A stretch of DNA of 64,000 nt from Rhyzopertha dominica (Eukaryota; Arthropoda; Insecta; Coleoptera; Bostrichidae): contig QCXZ01000137.1 of assembly GCA_025024175.1 (NCBI GenBank), forward strand, positions 27,581,327 through 27,645,326, written 5' to 3'. The notes beneath the pieces are model-generated. The model ran no database searches, had not been told where the DNA came from, and was given only the letters and a program-made list of their open reading frames with translations. This document shows positions 25,541 to 37,180 of this stretch, piece after piece. Numbering within the stretch: position 1 is the stretch's first letter; each line of letters begins with the position of its first letter. The position numbers and the translations under genes are program-made.

Positions 25541-27530
25541 AGGCCCGGTTGCACCAACGTTAATCCGGGTTTAACACGGTGCTAGCACCGTGTTAACACC
25601 GAGCTAATCCGCGGCCGGTTGCACCAACGCATTTTCTCGCACTTAATCCCGGTGTTGGATCACGTAACACCGGGGTCGGATCAACGACGGATTAGCTCGG
25701 GATTAAGTCAAAATCGGGTTGCACCAACCATAAAAATGGGATCCGAGGGTCGGATTAAAGGTGGATTGGCCAATCCTGCCTAACACAGGATTAACGGCGG
25801 ATCAAACATGGCGGATGCCCATATTTCGGAAAATGAGCGGAGTTGGTGACAAATTTGGGTGTTTTTTTGTGCTAAAAGGTAAGAAATATCAATTCATAGC
25901 CGTAGAAAACAGCAAAGCATTACTGTAATATCCATATATTACATCCGTAACATAACCTATGTGCCGCGGCCGAATATGCTGGCTTTCTTGCCCCTAATAA
26001 TTACTTGCTGAATTATTTCGTTTTAATATTGCTTATACAATTAAACTATGGCTTGTACTTGATTCAACATTAGTCGTGACTTGCGTTTTACCACGTCAGT
26101 TCAGTATTTATAGGTTAAGCAAGTAGACATGTCTTCAGTATCCGTATTTACAGTAGGTATCATACCTACATTTCAAAATGAGTAGTGAAGATCACTCATA
26201 TGTTTTAATTCGTTTTGCAGTTTTAATTTGCTTATACTGTTGTTTATAAGTTTTGTGTGGTATGTAACAGCACAGGCAAGGGATGGGTGGTGGTCGTTAG
26301 ATGTTTAAAATATATGTTTTTCAGGTGCAACCCTTTTTAGCTAGAGCCTGAAGCGTAACCACAAATTTCGAAGAAGTGGACAGTGGAATATACATAGGGC
26401 AGCTCACATACTTACAGAAAGTTCTGTACTTTGCGTTGTTAAGGACCATTATCGTGATCTGCACACTACCAAAAGACAGTAATATAGGATGTGTAGAACA
26501 TTATCAGAATAACAGGTACCTAACTGTGTTATTTGCTGTTTGTAGTCCGCTTGTACCTAATACCACCGACATGATTACATTTTTTTAACAGAGCGTATGT
26601 GCAAGCAATAACCACATAACTAAGAGTGATGTTTATTATACAATTGCAGTACACATATTATTGTATTTCAGGTACAATCTAATTGACCAGCACAAAACTG
26701 ACTGAAAAAGTGTGTCCATACAAGGACTGGAATGGTTTGCAAAAAATGCTAATTATTCCTGAAGCGTGTTGTGCGATATTGTACTGAGCACCATGTACTC
26801 ATTCCTTCATGCATCTGAACGGTAGCATGAATCCACGGTCCATCACGAGTACAGTCTTGTATGTGCAACCTGAGGATAAAATTGTAACAAACAATACCAA
26901 CTACGTATGCACAGTAACACAAATGTAACATGTATAATTAAAAAATCAAGCAATAAAATGCAGTGACCTACTTATCAGTTGTTTAGTAATAACTTATGTC
27001 ATCTGTGGTACTATTCACAGACTACAACCACCTTCTTGCATGGAATCAAGTATATACATATGTCCGTACTTACCGTATAATTTGTTCCTGCAAGTTGAGT
27101 TCCATCTGTAAATCGATAGCTGTTGTATTGCTTCACGGAAAATAATTCTCGTTTGGTTTGATTTTCAATTCATTCAGTTGTAACGAGACGCCGCTTAAGT
27201 CCAGCTGGCCCTCTCCGGCAGGACGATCGAATATCGTCTGCCAGCTGGCACACAGCGAAATAAACCGTCCCCACCACAACGTAAGAACATCCAGCGCAGG
27301 CCAGACGGCCCTACCACCGCCCAGAAGAGTATAAATTCTCAAGCCGATTCCTGCATCGCTCTCGTCCACAACCCGTCCAACAACAGAACAGAGTATTCGA
27401 CTACGAGCTCTCGAGCAGTGAAGTCGAATTTCTCCAGCGATTCGTCAACGATAAAGCTTACTATCAATTTACGATAAAGCAAACTGTTCTGTTTAGAACA
27501 AGTGTTCTTTTAAGAACATCTACGCTGCTG

Positions 27531-29036
27531 GTGATGGATCCGTTCATCATCCAGCAGATGAGAGCCGCTGGTCTGCCGGAGGACAGCATTGAGCTGTTCC
27601 GCCGGCACCTAGCGGTGACGACCGACGCCGAGTCCAGGTCCCACATCGCCAGCCAGGATGTCTCCGCCGCCGCCAAGGTACCGCACCAGGTGTCAGCCGC
27701 GGCAACGATAGCCCTCNGTCCAGCGACCAAGACCAAGGATCCCGCCACCACACCAGGACCGTCGACCGCCCCCTGCCCATCTACCGCCCCACTACCTGCC
27801 ATCGTCCCACTCCTGTCCACCATCCCACTTCCACCCACCGCCCCACTTCCATCCACCGCCCCAGCCCCACCCGCCGAAGAAGGCTTCCAACCCGCGAAGA
27901 CCAGGAAGCGTACTCGCACAGCGAACGAGTCTCCGAGGGAGGCTAAGAAGCTGTTAAACCCCAGCAACCGTTTCGCCGCGTTAGACGAAATGGAGGTTGA
28001 AGACCCTACGACCGCTCCCGAGAAGACCAAGGCACCACCCCCTGTGATTCTCCGAGCCCCGGAGAAGTGGACGACCGTAGCCGCCCGGATGTCTGAGAAG
28101 CGTCTTGCTTTCACCAAAGCGAAGACGATATCTGCTGGCATCCTGATCCAGCCCACCAACCCCGATGCACACCGTGGCATCACCAAAATGCTAGACGATA
28201 TGGCTTTGCCATATCACACCTATGCCCTCCAGGAGGAGAAGCCCCTGAAGGTGGTCATCAGGGGCCTACCTACCTTCATAACCGACGACGAGGTGGAAGA
28301 ATCTCTACGTCACCAAGGCTTCGACGTGGAGGGGGCACGTCGAATGAAGAAGAAGGACGGGAGCAAGATGCCTCTCGTCTTCGTAAACTTGAGACGAGCG
28401 CCGAAGACCAAGGACATCTTCGGCATCAGGACCTGTTGCGATCTCAACATCCAGGTTGAGTCGCCCAACAAGAAGAGGTCCATCGGGCAGTGCTTCCGCT
28501 GCCAGAAATTTCACCACTCACAGAGGTGCTGCCGCGCCGAAGTGAAATGCGTGAAATGCGCCGGAGACCACCGCGCCGCTGACTGTCAGCGGCCCAGAGA
28601 TGCAGCCGCCACCTGTGTCAACTGTGGAGGCCCACATCCAGCCAGCTACAGGGGATGCCCGAAGTTCCCGCAACTTCCGAAGTCGGCACCGAAACCGACA
28701 TCCGCCCCGACCGCGGCCGCGGCCCCACCAACACCGGCAGCCTGCCCGGTCGCCCCGCCCACCGTGAGACCCGGCGTATCGTACGCCAGAGCAACTGCAC
28801 CCGCCGTTCCAGAGGTATGCGGGCCGGCCCACCTGGGTGGCATGAACCCCGCAGCCTCGACTAAGGAGGACAGTCCGCTGGAGCAAATACTCAAACTGCT
28901 CCAGAAGATCAACTTTGACCGTCTGGTACCCGTCATCCAGAAGGTCTCTGCAGCTCTAGCTGGCAAAACCACTATGCCAGAAGTACTGACTGCAGTCTTA
29001 TCTTGTGCTCAAGATATCGCCAGCCTCTTCAACTAG
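27531..29036 (+). CDS. LINE ORF1 nucleic-acid-binding protein (Gag-like), 501 aa
   Basis: ORF1 proteins coat the LINE RNA and act as chaperones during integration. After a short acidic N-terminus comes a Pro/Thr/Ala-rich tract (about residues 70-120) built of PLPSTAP-like repeats, then a basic stretch, then the Jockey-type central domain (LPYHTYALQEEKPLKVVIRG, about 225-245). Three CCHC zinc knuckles follow in the C-terminal half (CFRCQKFHHSQRC, CVKCAGDHRAADC, CVNCGGPHPASYRGC). This order is diagnostic of Jockey-clade ORF1. One N at 27717 leaves a residue unknown. The frame is otherwise intact and ends just before the ORF2 start at 29040. Confidence 0.9.
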   Translation: MMDPFIIQQMRAAGLPEDSIELFRRHLAVTTDAESRSHIASQDVSAAAKVPHQVSAAATIALXPATKTKDPATTPGPSTAPCPSTAPLPAIVPLLSTIPLPPTAPLPSTAPAPPAEEGFQPAKTRKRTRTANESPREAKKLLNPSNRFAALDEMEVEDPTTAPEKTKAPPPVILRAPEKWTTVAARMSEKRLAFTKAKTISAGILIQPTNPDAHRGITKMLDDMALPYHTYALQEEKPLKVVIRGLPTFITDDEVEESLRHQGFDVEGARRMKKKDGSKMPLVFVNLRRAPKTKDIFGIRTCCDLNIQVESPNKKRSIGQCFRCQKFHHSQRCCRAEVKCVKCAGDHRAADCQRPRDAAATCVNCGGPHPASYRGCPKFPQLPKSAPKPTSAPTAAAAPPTPAACPVAPPTVRPGVSYARATAPAVPEVCGPAHLGGMNPAASTKEDSPLEQILKLLQKINFDRLVPVIQKVSAALAGKTTMPEVLTAVLSCAQDIASLFN

Positions 29037-29039
29037 AAA

Positions 29040-31718
29040 TGGCTAGAGAGATCAACGCACCGTCCTCCCTGCAGATTGCATATTGGAATGCAAACGGAAT
29101 CAAACGCCAGCGATTTGAATTCCAAGACTTCATGACACAACATGGAGTCGATGTAGCCTTGGTCAACGAGACACATCTGAGACCATGTGACAGGCCGAGC
29201 ATTCCAAACTACGTCCTCCACCGCACCGACCGTCTGAATCGCCCCCGGAGGTGGCACCGCCATCTACGTCAAGAGGGGCCTCAAGCACCACGCCGTCAAC
29301 GTCAATCCGACGCAGCACCTCGAAGCCACTGCTATCGAGATACAAATGGCAAACGTAGGCTATATCCGACTGATATCAGTCTACAATCCGCCAAACCGAC
29401 CGCTGCTTGGAGAAGACTTGGAGGCGATACTGGACCCCGACGGGAGGATCGTCGTCGCCGGAGATCTGAACGCCAAACACCCATCTTGGCACAGCAGAAG
29501 AGCAAACCCCAACGGGAATCGTCTCCTACAGTTCGCCGAGACCAGAGATCTAGTGATAGACGCGCCCACCGAGCCTACTCACTACTCTCCTATTGGACTG
29601 CCAGATGTCTTGGATGTTACCATCCTGAAGGATGTACCATTACAACATCACATACGCAAGATCGACGAACTGGATTCCGACCACACGCCTGTCCTGCTGT
29701 TCATCGGATCTACACCCCGTGAGCGACTGATGTCCGAGAAGAAGACGACTTCGTGGCCTTCTTTCGCGGAACACCTGCAGACACACCTGCCCAGGTTCGG
29801 CACGATACGTTCTGTCCGCCAACTCGAACAGGCAGTAGCGGATCTCACCGACGCCACCAGAGCAGCACTAGATCACGCCACCCACACCAAGCGTGAACCG
29901 CAGAGGGAGTTTCCTCTACCGGATGACGTGAGAGCGCTCATCCGAGAGAAGAACAGGGCCAGAAAGCGATGGCAACGCACGTGGAACCCCGAAGACCGCA
30001 GGCAGTACAATCAACTGCATGCCCAGGTGAAACAGGCCGTCTTAGACCACAGAAGCGAATGTTGGGATGACAAGATTCGCCAACTGGACGAAGACTCCTC
30101 CGACCTCTGGAGGATGACGAAGACCCTGCGCAACAAGCCCACCCCATCGCCCCCACTCCACGGCGAGAACGGCTTGGTGTACACACCGGAGGATAAAGCC
30201 GAAGCCTTTGCCGACTGCATGGAACGCCAATGCAGTCCAAACTTCGAGAACGCGGACCTAGACGACATCGAAAGGGTCCATCGAAGCGTTCGCAGACTAC
30301 TCCGAGCTCCTGACGAGGATCCCATCCGCCATACCACTCCGGCGGAAGTGATGAAGATCATCAAGAGGACCAACGTGAGGAAGGCACCAGGGCCAGACGG
30401 CATCTCCAACAGGGCTCTTAAGGAGTTCCCCATAAGAGCGACGGCAGCGCTGACGAACATCTTCAACGGCGCTCTGAGACTGCGGCATTTTCCATCTGCC
30501 TGGAAAATTGCCGACGTCGTCATGATTCCGAAGCCGGGACAGAGCGGTACGTTCCCACAAAACTACCGACCCATCAGCCTGCTACCGACCATGGGAAAGA
30601 TCTTCGAGAAGACCATCTTGGATCGTCTATCTGCCGCCGTCGAGGAGAAGAACGTCATCCCGAACGAGCAATTCGGGTTCAGGGCGGGCCATTCTACCAC
30701 GCACCAGGTGCTCAGGCTCGTCGAGTACGCCACCGAGGGTTTCAACGTCAAGGAGTCAACCGGAGCTGTCTTTCTGGACGTGTCGAAAGCGTTCGACAAG
30801 GTATGGCGTGAGGGATTGATACTCAAGCTATCACATGCCGACATCCCAACCGGACTCGTCCGTCTGACGTCATCGTTCCTGAGGGACAGACACTTCCGTG
30901 TGAAGCTCGGCGACGCAAGATCCTCGGTGCGCACCGCCACATCAGGGGTTCCACAAGGCTCGATGCTATCTCTGCTGCTGTTCTCCGTGTTCACGAGGGA
31001 CATCCCGAAGACAGAAGCAACAGAACTCGCTCTCTACGCAGACGACACCGCTATCTTCACCAGATCAGTAGATCCACGTCTGATCACTCGACGTCTTCAG
31101 AAAGCCGCCGATGATCTAGAAGACTGGTTCTCCCGATGGAGAATAGGAGTCAACGCCGACAAGAGCTCTGCTTTGTTTCTGAGCAAAAGGAGGAAGCAGC
31201 CCGATCGAAACATCGAGATTTTCGATCGCGACATCCCTTGGAAACAAGAAGCCAAATATCTGGGGATCACCATCGACAGAAAGCTGCTGTGGAAATCGCA
31301 CATCGAAGACCGAGCCAACAAGACGACGGCCGCGCTGACCAGCCTCTATTGTCTGCTAAACCGCAATAGCAAGCTGAGCAGCGACAACAAGCTCTTGATC
31401 TACAAGACTATACTAAGGCCGATGATGACATACGGATGTGCTACATGGGGTTACGCATCCGCTACACACATCAAACGTCTCCAGGTGATCCAGAACAAGG
31501 TTCTCCGCATGGTCGTCGATGCTCCCTGGTTCGTCAGGAATTCTCAGATACACAGGGATCTCGAAGTTCCTACGATCCAGGAATTCATCCGAGAAGCAGC
31601 AGCCAAGGCATTCCACACAGCGGACGTGCACGAAAACCCACTCATTCGTAATCTGGGAGATTACGATGAAGAGGAAGATCGTACACACAAGAGGCCCAAG
31701 ATGATGCTGATCCAGTAA
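29040..31718 (+). pseudogene. LINE ORF2: endonuclease and reverse transcriptase, one frameshift
   Basis: It starts ATGGCTAGAGAG, one base after the ORF1 stop. The endonuclease domain has IAYWNANGI, VNETHLRP, AGDLNAKHPSW and LDSDHTPVLL. The reverse transcriptase has APGPDGISNRALKEFP, NYRPISLLPTMGKIFE, FLDVSKAFDKVW, SGVPQGSMLSLLLF and the catalytic ALYADDTAIF (about 31030). The C-terminus has LRPMMTYGCATWGYAS and LRMVVDAPWFVRN, as in Jockey-clade elements. The only break I see is a single-base-scale frameshift near 29240-29250, inside the endonuclease, between the frame opening at 29003 and the one continuing to 31718. The copy is therefore recently inactivated, or the break is an assembly error. 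Confidence 0.88.
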
Positions 31719-31945
31719 TTCCAAAGCCCTGCCGATGTCCAAGGGCAGCCGCGATATGTGAGCCGGCCAACCGGGTGGCATGAACCTCACAGTCGCGGCA
31801 ACTTGAGAAGATTATGATATTATAATAAAAATACCATAACCTATCCCACTTTTCCCAATATGACTGAAACTTAGATGACAGGAGAAAATGATATTAATAT
31901 CAGGTGCTCCATAACAGCAGACGAAAAAGTAAAAAAAAGTAGCAT
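31719..31945 (+). other. LINE 3' UTR, unique part
   Basis: Non-coding sequence follows the ORF2 stop. It includes the words TCACAGTCGCGGCAA and CAGGAGAAAA-GATATT, which recur at 42179-42350. This shows that it belongs to a LINE family and not to host DNA. Confidence 0.65.
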
Positions 31946-32039
31946 CGCTCTCAGAGGTCTTAGGACCGTTGAGGAGACGTAGTGAGTCTCCTCCGGCCCA
32001 GCACCAGTGGCTACTACGAACGCCTGGAGCTTGAAGGCA

Positions 32040-32518
32040 GACGTGGTGGATCTGCCTCGCTCCAGACGAGGCCGTCCGTCCAGATCCGTCAGCGAGGCCG
32101 CCGGTCTGTCCAGGCGGGCAAGGAGCCCGTACCGCCGTCCTAGAACCCAGGGTGCCGTCCAGAGCCGTCGACGAGGCCCCCAGTCCGTCCCGGCGGGCAA
32201 GAAGCCCGTGTCACCGCCCCAGAACCCAGGCCGCCGCCCAGAGCCGCCAGCGAAAGCCCCCGGTCCTTCCTGGCGGGCAAGAGGCCCGTGCTGCCCGCCA
32301 AGACTCACCAGCGAGGTTCACGGTCCTACCCAGGGGGCAAGGACCCGTATCGCCCGCCCAGAGTCACCCGCGAGGCCCCCGGCCCCGCCCAGCGGGCAAG
32401 AAGCCCGCGCCGCCGTCCTAGAGACCAGGTCGCCCGTCCAGAGCCGCCAGCGAAGCCCCCGGCCCCTTCCTAGCGGGCACGGAGCCCGTGCCGCCGTCCC
32501 GTAGACTAGGCCGCCAGC
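32040..32518 (+). repeat. GC-rich tandem repeat of 60- and 80-bp units
   Basis: Six imperfect units are marked by GCGGGCAAG-AGCCCGT-type anchors at about 32113, 32193, 32273, 32333, 32392 and 32473, giving spacings of 80, 80, 60, 59 and 81 bases. The short units lack a block around TAGA-CCCAGG. The array is far richer in GC than its surroundings. Long open frames across it in all three frames are a by-product of composition. Its position between ORF2 and the downstream copy of the proposed target duplication suggests it is part of the LINE 3' region. Confidence 0.85.
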
Positions 32519-33109
32519 AGAATTAGTATTTTTGTTCTATTCATTCAGAAACACGTTTCATTTTGTACATATTTAGTTTTTATAATATACTTGGTTGTAT
32601 TTAATTCTCCGCTGAGTTTTCTTTACCCGCAGGCTATCCGCACCCGGTGGGTTATTACACAGTATTCAGTTCACTTTTGGTAATCGGGATTCTTACAATG
32701 TGGAAGCTTCTTAGCATAGCCTATACAACAACCTAGTGATACGTTATGTAGATGTACCTAAGTATGTACTTACCCTGTAATCATGTAAATAAACCAGGAA
32801 CAGGTAGTTTACGTTCGGGTTATGTTTAATTATCTAAACATTTACAATAATAACAGCGGTAACACATAACCTAACCGCAAATTTCTGCGCACGCTTACAT
32901 GTACATCGGTTTGACGTTTCGCGGGATTAAAAATGCTGCGTTGCCAAACGTCTATTTCCATGGAGACAGGTTTAGCCCTGGATCAGTTAATCCACTGCTA
33001 AAAATGTTGGTGCAACCCGACCGCGGCTTAGCACCGTGTTAACACCGGTATCAGATCAACGGCGGATTAGCTGATCCCGAGCTAATCCGGAGGTTGGTGC
33101 AACCGGGCC

Positions 33110-33884
33110 TATGTGTTTTATTGTGAATAAAACGATAAAAAAAACAAAAAATTAAAAAATCTTACATCTGACGCCATCTATTTGTAAGATTTAGAACATC
33201 TAGCTAAAAGGGCTATTTCTGTAGCATGACAGATGGCAAAGATCGTTATCCTTTAAAGTGGAGTTATCCGTACGTAATGCCAACGTCAGTCACTACAGCT
33301 GGGACATTTTTTTTATTCGAATCAAATCGTTCAATCAATCCCGTAGATTCGAATCATTCAAATCGTTCATGAATCTTTACCATGAACGTATTACCGAGCT
33401 ATTATTAGACCTACTTAATGGAGCCGCAACATGTGTACCGCAACCAGTAACTGTAGCAGTTTGTTTCATTTTATGTACTATTACTTTGATAAAAATCATA
33501 CCTAACTAATCATCAATTATTATAGTAGAATTATAATGGTTTGATACTTGTGGTAATTATTATACCTTTGTTTTATACCTACTATTCATAAAATATGCAA
33601 AATTAATAAAAATATCGCGAATATATCCCAAATGTGATTCATAACACGGTAGCAATTGTTGTTTGCGAGTACAGTTTTAATATTCATTGCAAACCCCAAT
33701 TATTAAAAACAGATCCGCATCTTTCTGTAGAAAACGGGTAAACAAATTTTACATTCCACACTTCTCAAATGTCACAGGTTCTTTGTTCTTAATCGGTTTA
33801 TGGATCATGAATTAAAAGTGCTCTCGTCGTCTCATCAACCGTAATTCGATGAACGACGCTGATTCATTAGCTGTGAGGCTAGCA
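33110..33884. other. No recognised feature
   Basis: AT-rich flank between the TIR element and the truncated Gypsy copy. The frame at 33258-33509 has no recognisable domain. Confidence 0.4.
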
Positions 33885-36010
33885 ACAATTTTATGTTAGT
33901 TGGCTTCCGAAAATTCTGAATCGTACGAATGCGATTTTCATCCATCTCTATTCCCTTGGGAGTAATCTTGTGACCAATAAAGTTGACTTCACTCGTGGCA
34001 AACACATTTTCTCATCTTTAAAGTCGCTCCTGCTTCTTTAAGCCTTTCAAACACATAGCGTAGGTGTTCTAGATGTTCATCTGCATTCTGAGATATTACC
34101 AGAAGATCATCTACGTATGGAACTACAAAATCCTCAACTTTTCCCATGTCCAAGACTTTGTTAAGAGCACGTATAGAACTTGCTACTGAAGTCACCAACC
34201 CGAATGGTTACCGTAAAAATACATAAGTCTCCCTTTTAAAACAGAAGCCGGTGTGCTGATCGTATGCTTTGATCCTTATCTGCCAGTATGATGACGACAA
34301 ATTCAGTAGAGTAAGGTACTGTCCTGGTGTAAACTTACACAGTAGCTCATATGGATTAGAAAGCACCACATTATCCTTCTCCATCCTGCTATTCAAATGT
34401 CTTGCGTCGATACAAATGCGTTGACTTCCACACTTCTTCTTTACCACAACTAGGGAAGTGACATTCTGTCTATGTCTCTTCTCAATTATTTTCCATTTAA
34501 TCATCCCCTCAAATTGCTGCACCAGAACTTCCTTGTATACCAACGGTACTGGGTATGATCTGATATAAAACGGACTTCGATCCTTAAGAGTAATCCCATG
34601 CTCATATAGCAGTTGACTGTACCAGGTTTGTAATTAAACACCTCACGATATTCCAAAATTAATTTCTTCAGCCTCTCCTTTTCATTATCATCAAATTCCT
34701 CAGCTTCCGTTACAACCCTGTGAATTTCCTCTTCTTGGGTCCTTCTTTCTTGTCCTGCTTTGAAAAATTCTTTATCACCTATTTCACACACTTGTATACT
34801 TTCACTTTTCTCACTTCCACCTTTAAATAATATTTCACGCCCCACTCCGTCGAAACAACCTCTAATCGTGGAACTTTCAAAACAAATTCTTACACCTTTG
34901 TCTGACAACCAGTCATAACCCAGTATTATATTTCTTGTTAGATCTGGCACTACCACAAACACACAGTGGAATTGTACCTCTGTTACACAACACTTGAGGA
35001 ACACCTGTTCTTTAACTGTTTGCGTTTTCCCCTTGAGTGCACCTATAATCATCACACTACTAATTGGCAATGTTGCTACGTCGGCTACCTTATTTGACTC
35101 CCAGAGTCTATCAGCATACCCGTTTCAAGGGATTCCACCCCTCCTTGTATGACTGGCATATTAATCGAATTTGTCTTTTCTCCTTCTTCTTCCAGCAAAA
35201 ATTCTGAAGAAGTATTAAACAGCTTAGATACTTCTCTAGCAACTATTTCTTCACTCCGATTTGAAGCTCTAGCTCCCTCGTTATCAACGTTACCGCTTCC
35301 CCTTGTACGACAGTTACCGTTATTATTCATGTCGCCCCTCTCTCTCTATTCTCCTGCTTCCTTTCCCACTCTCTATTTCATCTAAAAATCTTAGATGCTC
35401 TTCCACCTCATCAATCGCTTTGTACCTCCATTTATAATTCCCCTCCTTACTTCATAATTAAAATGAGCACCTATTATACTGATTAATTCTATTTCAGAGA
35501 ATTTTTGGCCGAAATATCCCGCTTCCTTTATCATTTTCATGAAATAGTCTGCTCGAGACCCCGTTCTCCTCAAATTATTCCCACCCATTTCTCTAAATGC
35601 AGTAATAATACGTTGCGAAACGCACATCTGCTATCTCTTTCTTTTCTACCATTTCATCATCATTATTTTTAGAGCTCATATTAGCTTGCAAGTCTTTAAC
35701 ACTTAAAAAAAATTGATCACCTACTTGTGCAACGTTAGTTGAAACATCAACCGACATTGTCTTAAGCATTTCATAGTTACTGTTTCTCATTTCCTGTATG
35801 CTACTGACTAATTCTCTTACTATCAAAAATATTTGTATTAATAGTTTGAAGTAATTTTGACAGCTCATGCATTAAATCAGGTTGCGGGGAATCTATTCTA
35901 CTGGAACCCTTCTTTTTTCTCTTCCGTCCATCTCTATTCCGTAAATAACGAAACAGTTAACACACTAATTATTGCAGCGTCCCAATACTCCCCGCGTTGG
36001 CCGCCAAATG
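33885..36010 (-). pseudogene. 3'-truncated Ty3/Gypsy element internal region (gag, protease, RT)
   Basis: On the minus strand, 35868-35391 carries gag-like sequence in two frames (SRADYFMKMIKEAGYFGQKF). At 35330-35085 comes the protease active site (MLIDSGSQI), and 35070-34501 continues the protease (NIILGYDWLS). Reverse transcriptase runs through 34543-34208 (DARHLNSRM, PGQYLTLLNLSSSYWQI) and 34198-33989 (VVPYVDDLLVISQNADEHLEHL), then in another frame to about 33890 (VNFIGHKITPKGIEM). Homology stops there, so RNase H, integrase and the 3' LTR are absent. TGGCGGCCAACGCGGGGAG at about 36006-35988 fits a primer-binding site. At least four frame breaks are present. Confidence 0.85.
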
Positions 36011-36613
36011 CAATGGTTTTAATGTAATGGATCTTAATTATTGGGGTTATGGCTCGATGCAATAAAAGATCAAAAATATTTCCACCCAATATAACGAACA
36101 AGAACTTTAGACAATATACATCAAACTCAATATGAAAAGAATATCAAAATATCTTAAATTACTAAAAGCTAAAATACGCAAATTCACTGTCTATACCGGA
36201 GTTAATGTTCAGAATCAAACCTGATAACCTCCAACAGTCCACGCAAGTGCATGGTGACGTTAGCTTTGTTGCCAGCTGCAGGAACAGATGCAATCCACCA
36301 AATGTTACGGCTGCCGTAGGCAGTTTGGTAACGCTGACCGGGTGATGCGACCTTCAACGGCGACGGACAAATCCGCAATTTGCCGACACGGCCGCTTTCC
36401 CTCATACAAACACATAGTGACTGCCCTCATAGCTATTGCCAATCCACGCGGTATTTATACCTGATTGCACCACAGGCCACAGGGCGATGGGACCATACCA
36501 ACCGCCATGCCCCAACTGACTAGTGATGCCACGCTGCCATGTTGTCACTATCCCCATAAAGTCGAAACTAAAACGCAACAGTCCTCTACCTACACTATGC
36601 GTCCTGTTACAAT
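36005..36613 (-). repeat. Probable 5' LTR of the truncated Gypsy element
   Basis: The stretch upstream (minus strand) of the primer-binding site begins TGTAACAGGACGC near 36613 and ends with CA immediately before TTTGGCGGCC. The TG...CA limits and position fit an LTR of about 600 bp. No second copy exists in the window to confirm it. The open frame 36405-36202 lies inside and is probably incidental. Confidence 0.45.
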
Positions 36614-37180
36614 GTTCAGTAGTATAAAATAGGTGTTAAATTAAAATAGAAGTAACAATCACGTGTAAATGCTTGTAATAATTGTAATTGTAAAAAATTG
36701 ATTTAAAATTAAATTACTTTATGTCCAGTACTACTGCTTTTGCTTAGTATTTTTGCTCGCATTTTCTTTGCCTGTTGCACCCATTTACCATTTAGTCAAT
36801 AATTAAAACTGTTTGAGTAAATGTATTATCGACAATATTCTCATTTGCGGTATTCTCTGGTAATCACTCGAGAAAGTAAGTAATATCTTGAATTTTCACT
36901 AGACTTGCAGCAGCTCGGGCTTTTGCAGGACGAGATTAGTTTATAACGAATTCTATACAAGCGCAGTTAAAGGATACTGACAAACTGAAAACTGAGCTTC
37001 CTTTCATAACGGTCATTAACTAATCCAAAGTTTCTGTAAGTGTACTAGTTTGCTGGGCTCTCATGTTGGTAGCGAATATTGTTTGTAAGGAAGGATGTTA
37101 CCGCTATATGTATATAAGTAAGTATTTTCCCAATTTGCAAAAGTGGGATTATGCAGTATTAATATCGTAGCAATAGTATA
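36614..37180. other. No recognised feature
   Basis: AT-rich, without open frames of note. Confidence 0.4.

Larger units (their letters stand above)
27178..32538 (+). mobile_element. Jockey-clade LINE (non-LTR retrotransposon)
   Basis: A near full-length LINE with 5' UTR, ORF1, ORF2 and a long 3' region sits inside the TIR element. The proposed limits come from the 10-base direct repeat ATTCATTCAG at 27168-27177 and 32539-32548, read as its target duplication. The 5' junction TTCAGTTG looks like an arthropod initiator, with GAGACGCC shortly downstream, fitting the internal promoters of Jockey-type elements. There is no long poly(A) tail at 32538. An alternative 3' end is the A-rich stretch near 31926-31940. 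Confidence 0.72.
25541..33109. mobile_element. Terminal-inverted-repeat DNA element, interrupted by a LINE
   Basis: The left end GGCCCGGTTGCACCAAC and the right end GTTGGTGCAACCGGGCC are perfect complements, each next to TA. GGTTGCACCAAC recurs at about 25548, 25617 and 25718 on the left, and complementary copies lie at about 33008 and 33092 on the right. Words such as CACCGTGTTAACACC and GGATTAGCT occur at both ends in mirrored order. Without the LINE (27178-32538) the element is about 2.2 kb. Possible exon remnants are seen on the minus strand (acceptor and frame at about 26890-26749; donor GGTAAG near 27073), but no transposase domain is recognisable. PIF/Harbinger is a possible origin; this is inference. 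Confidence 0.65.

Noticed and set aside
30011..31003. Long minus-strand frames opposite LINE ORF2
   Set aside because: Antisense shadows of the reverse transcriptase frame.
32007..32504. Long open frames in all three frames over the GC-rich array
   Set aside because: They arise from tandem repetition and lack of stop codons in GC-rich DNA; the unit lengths are not all multiples of three.
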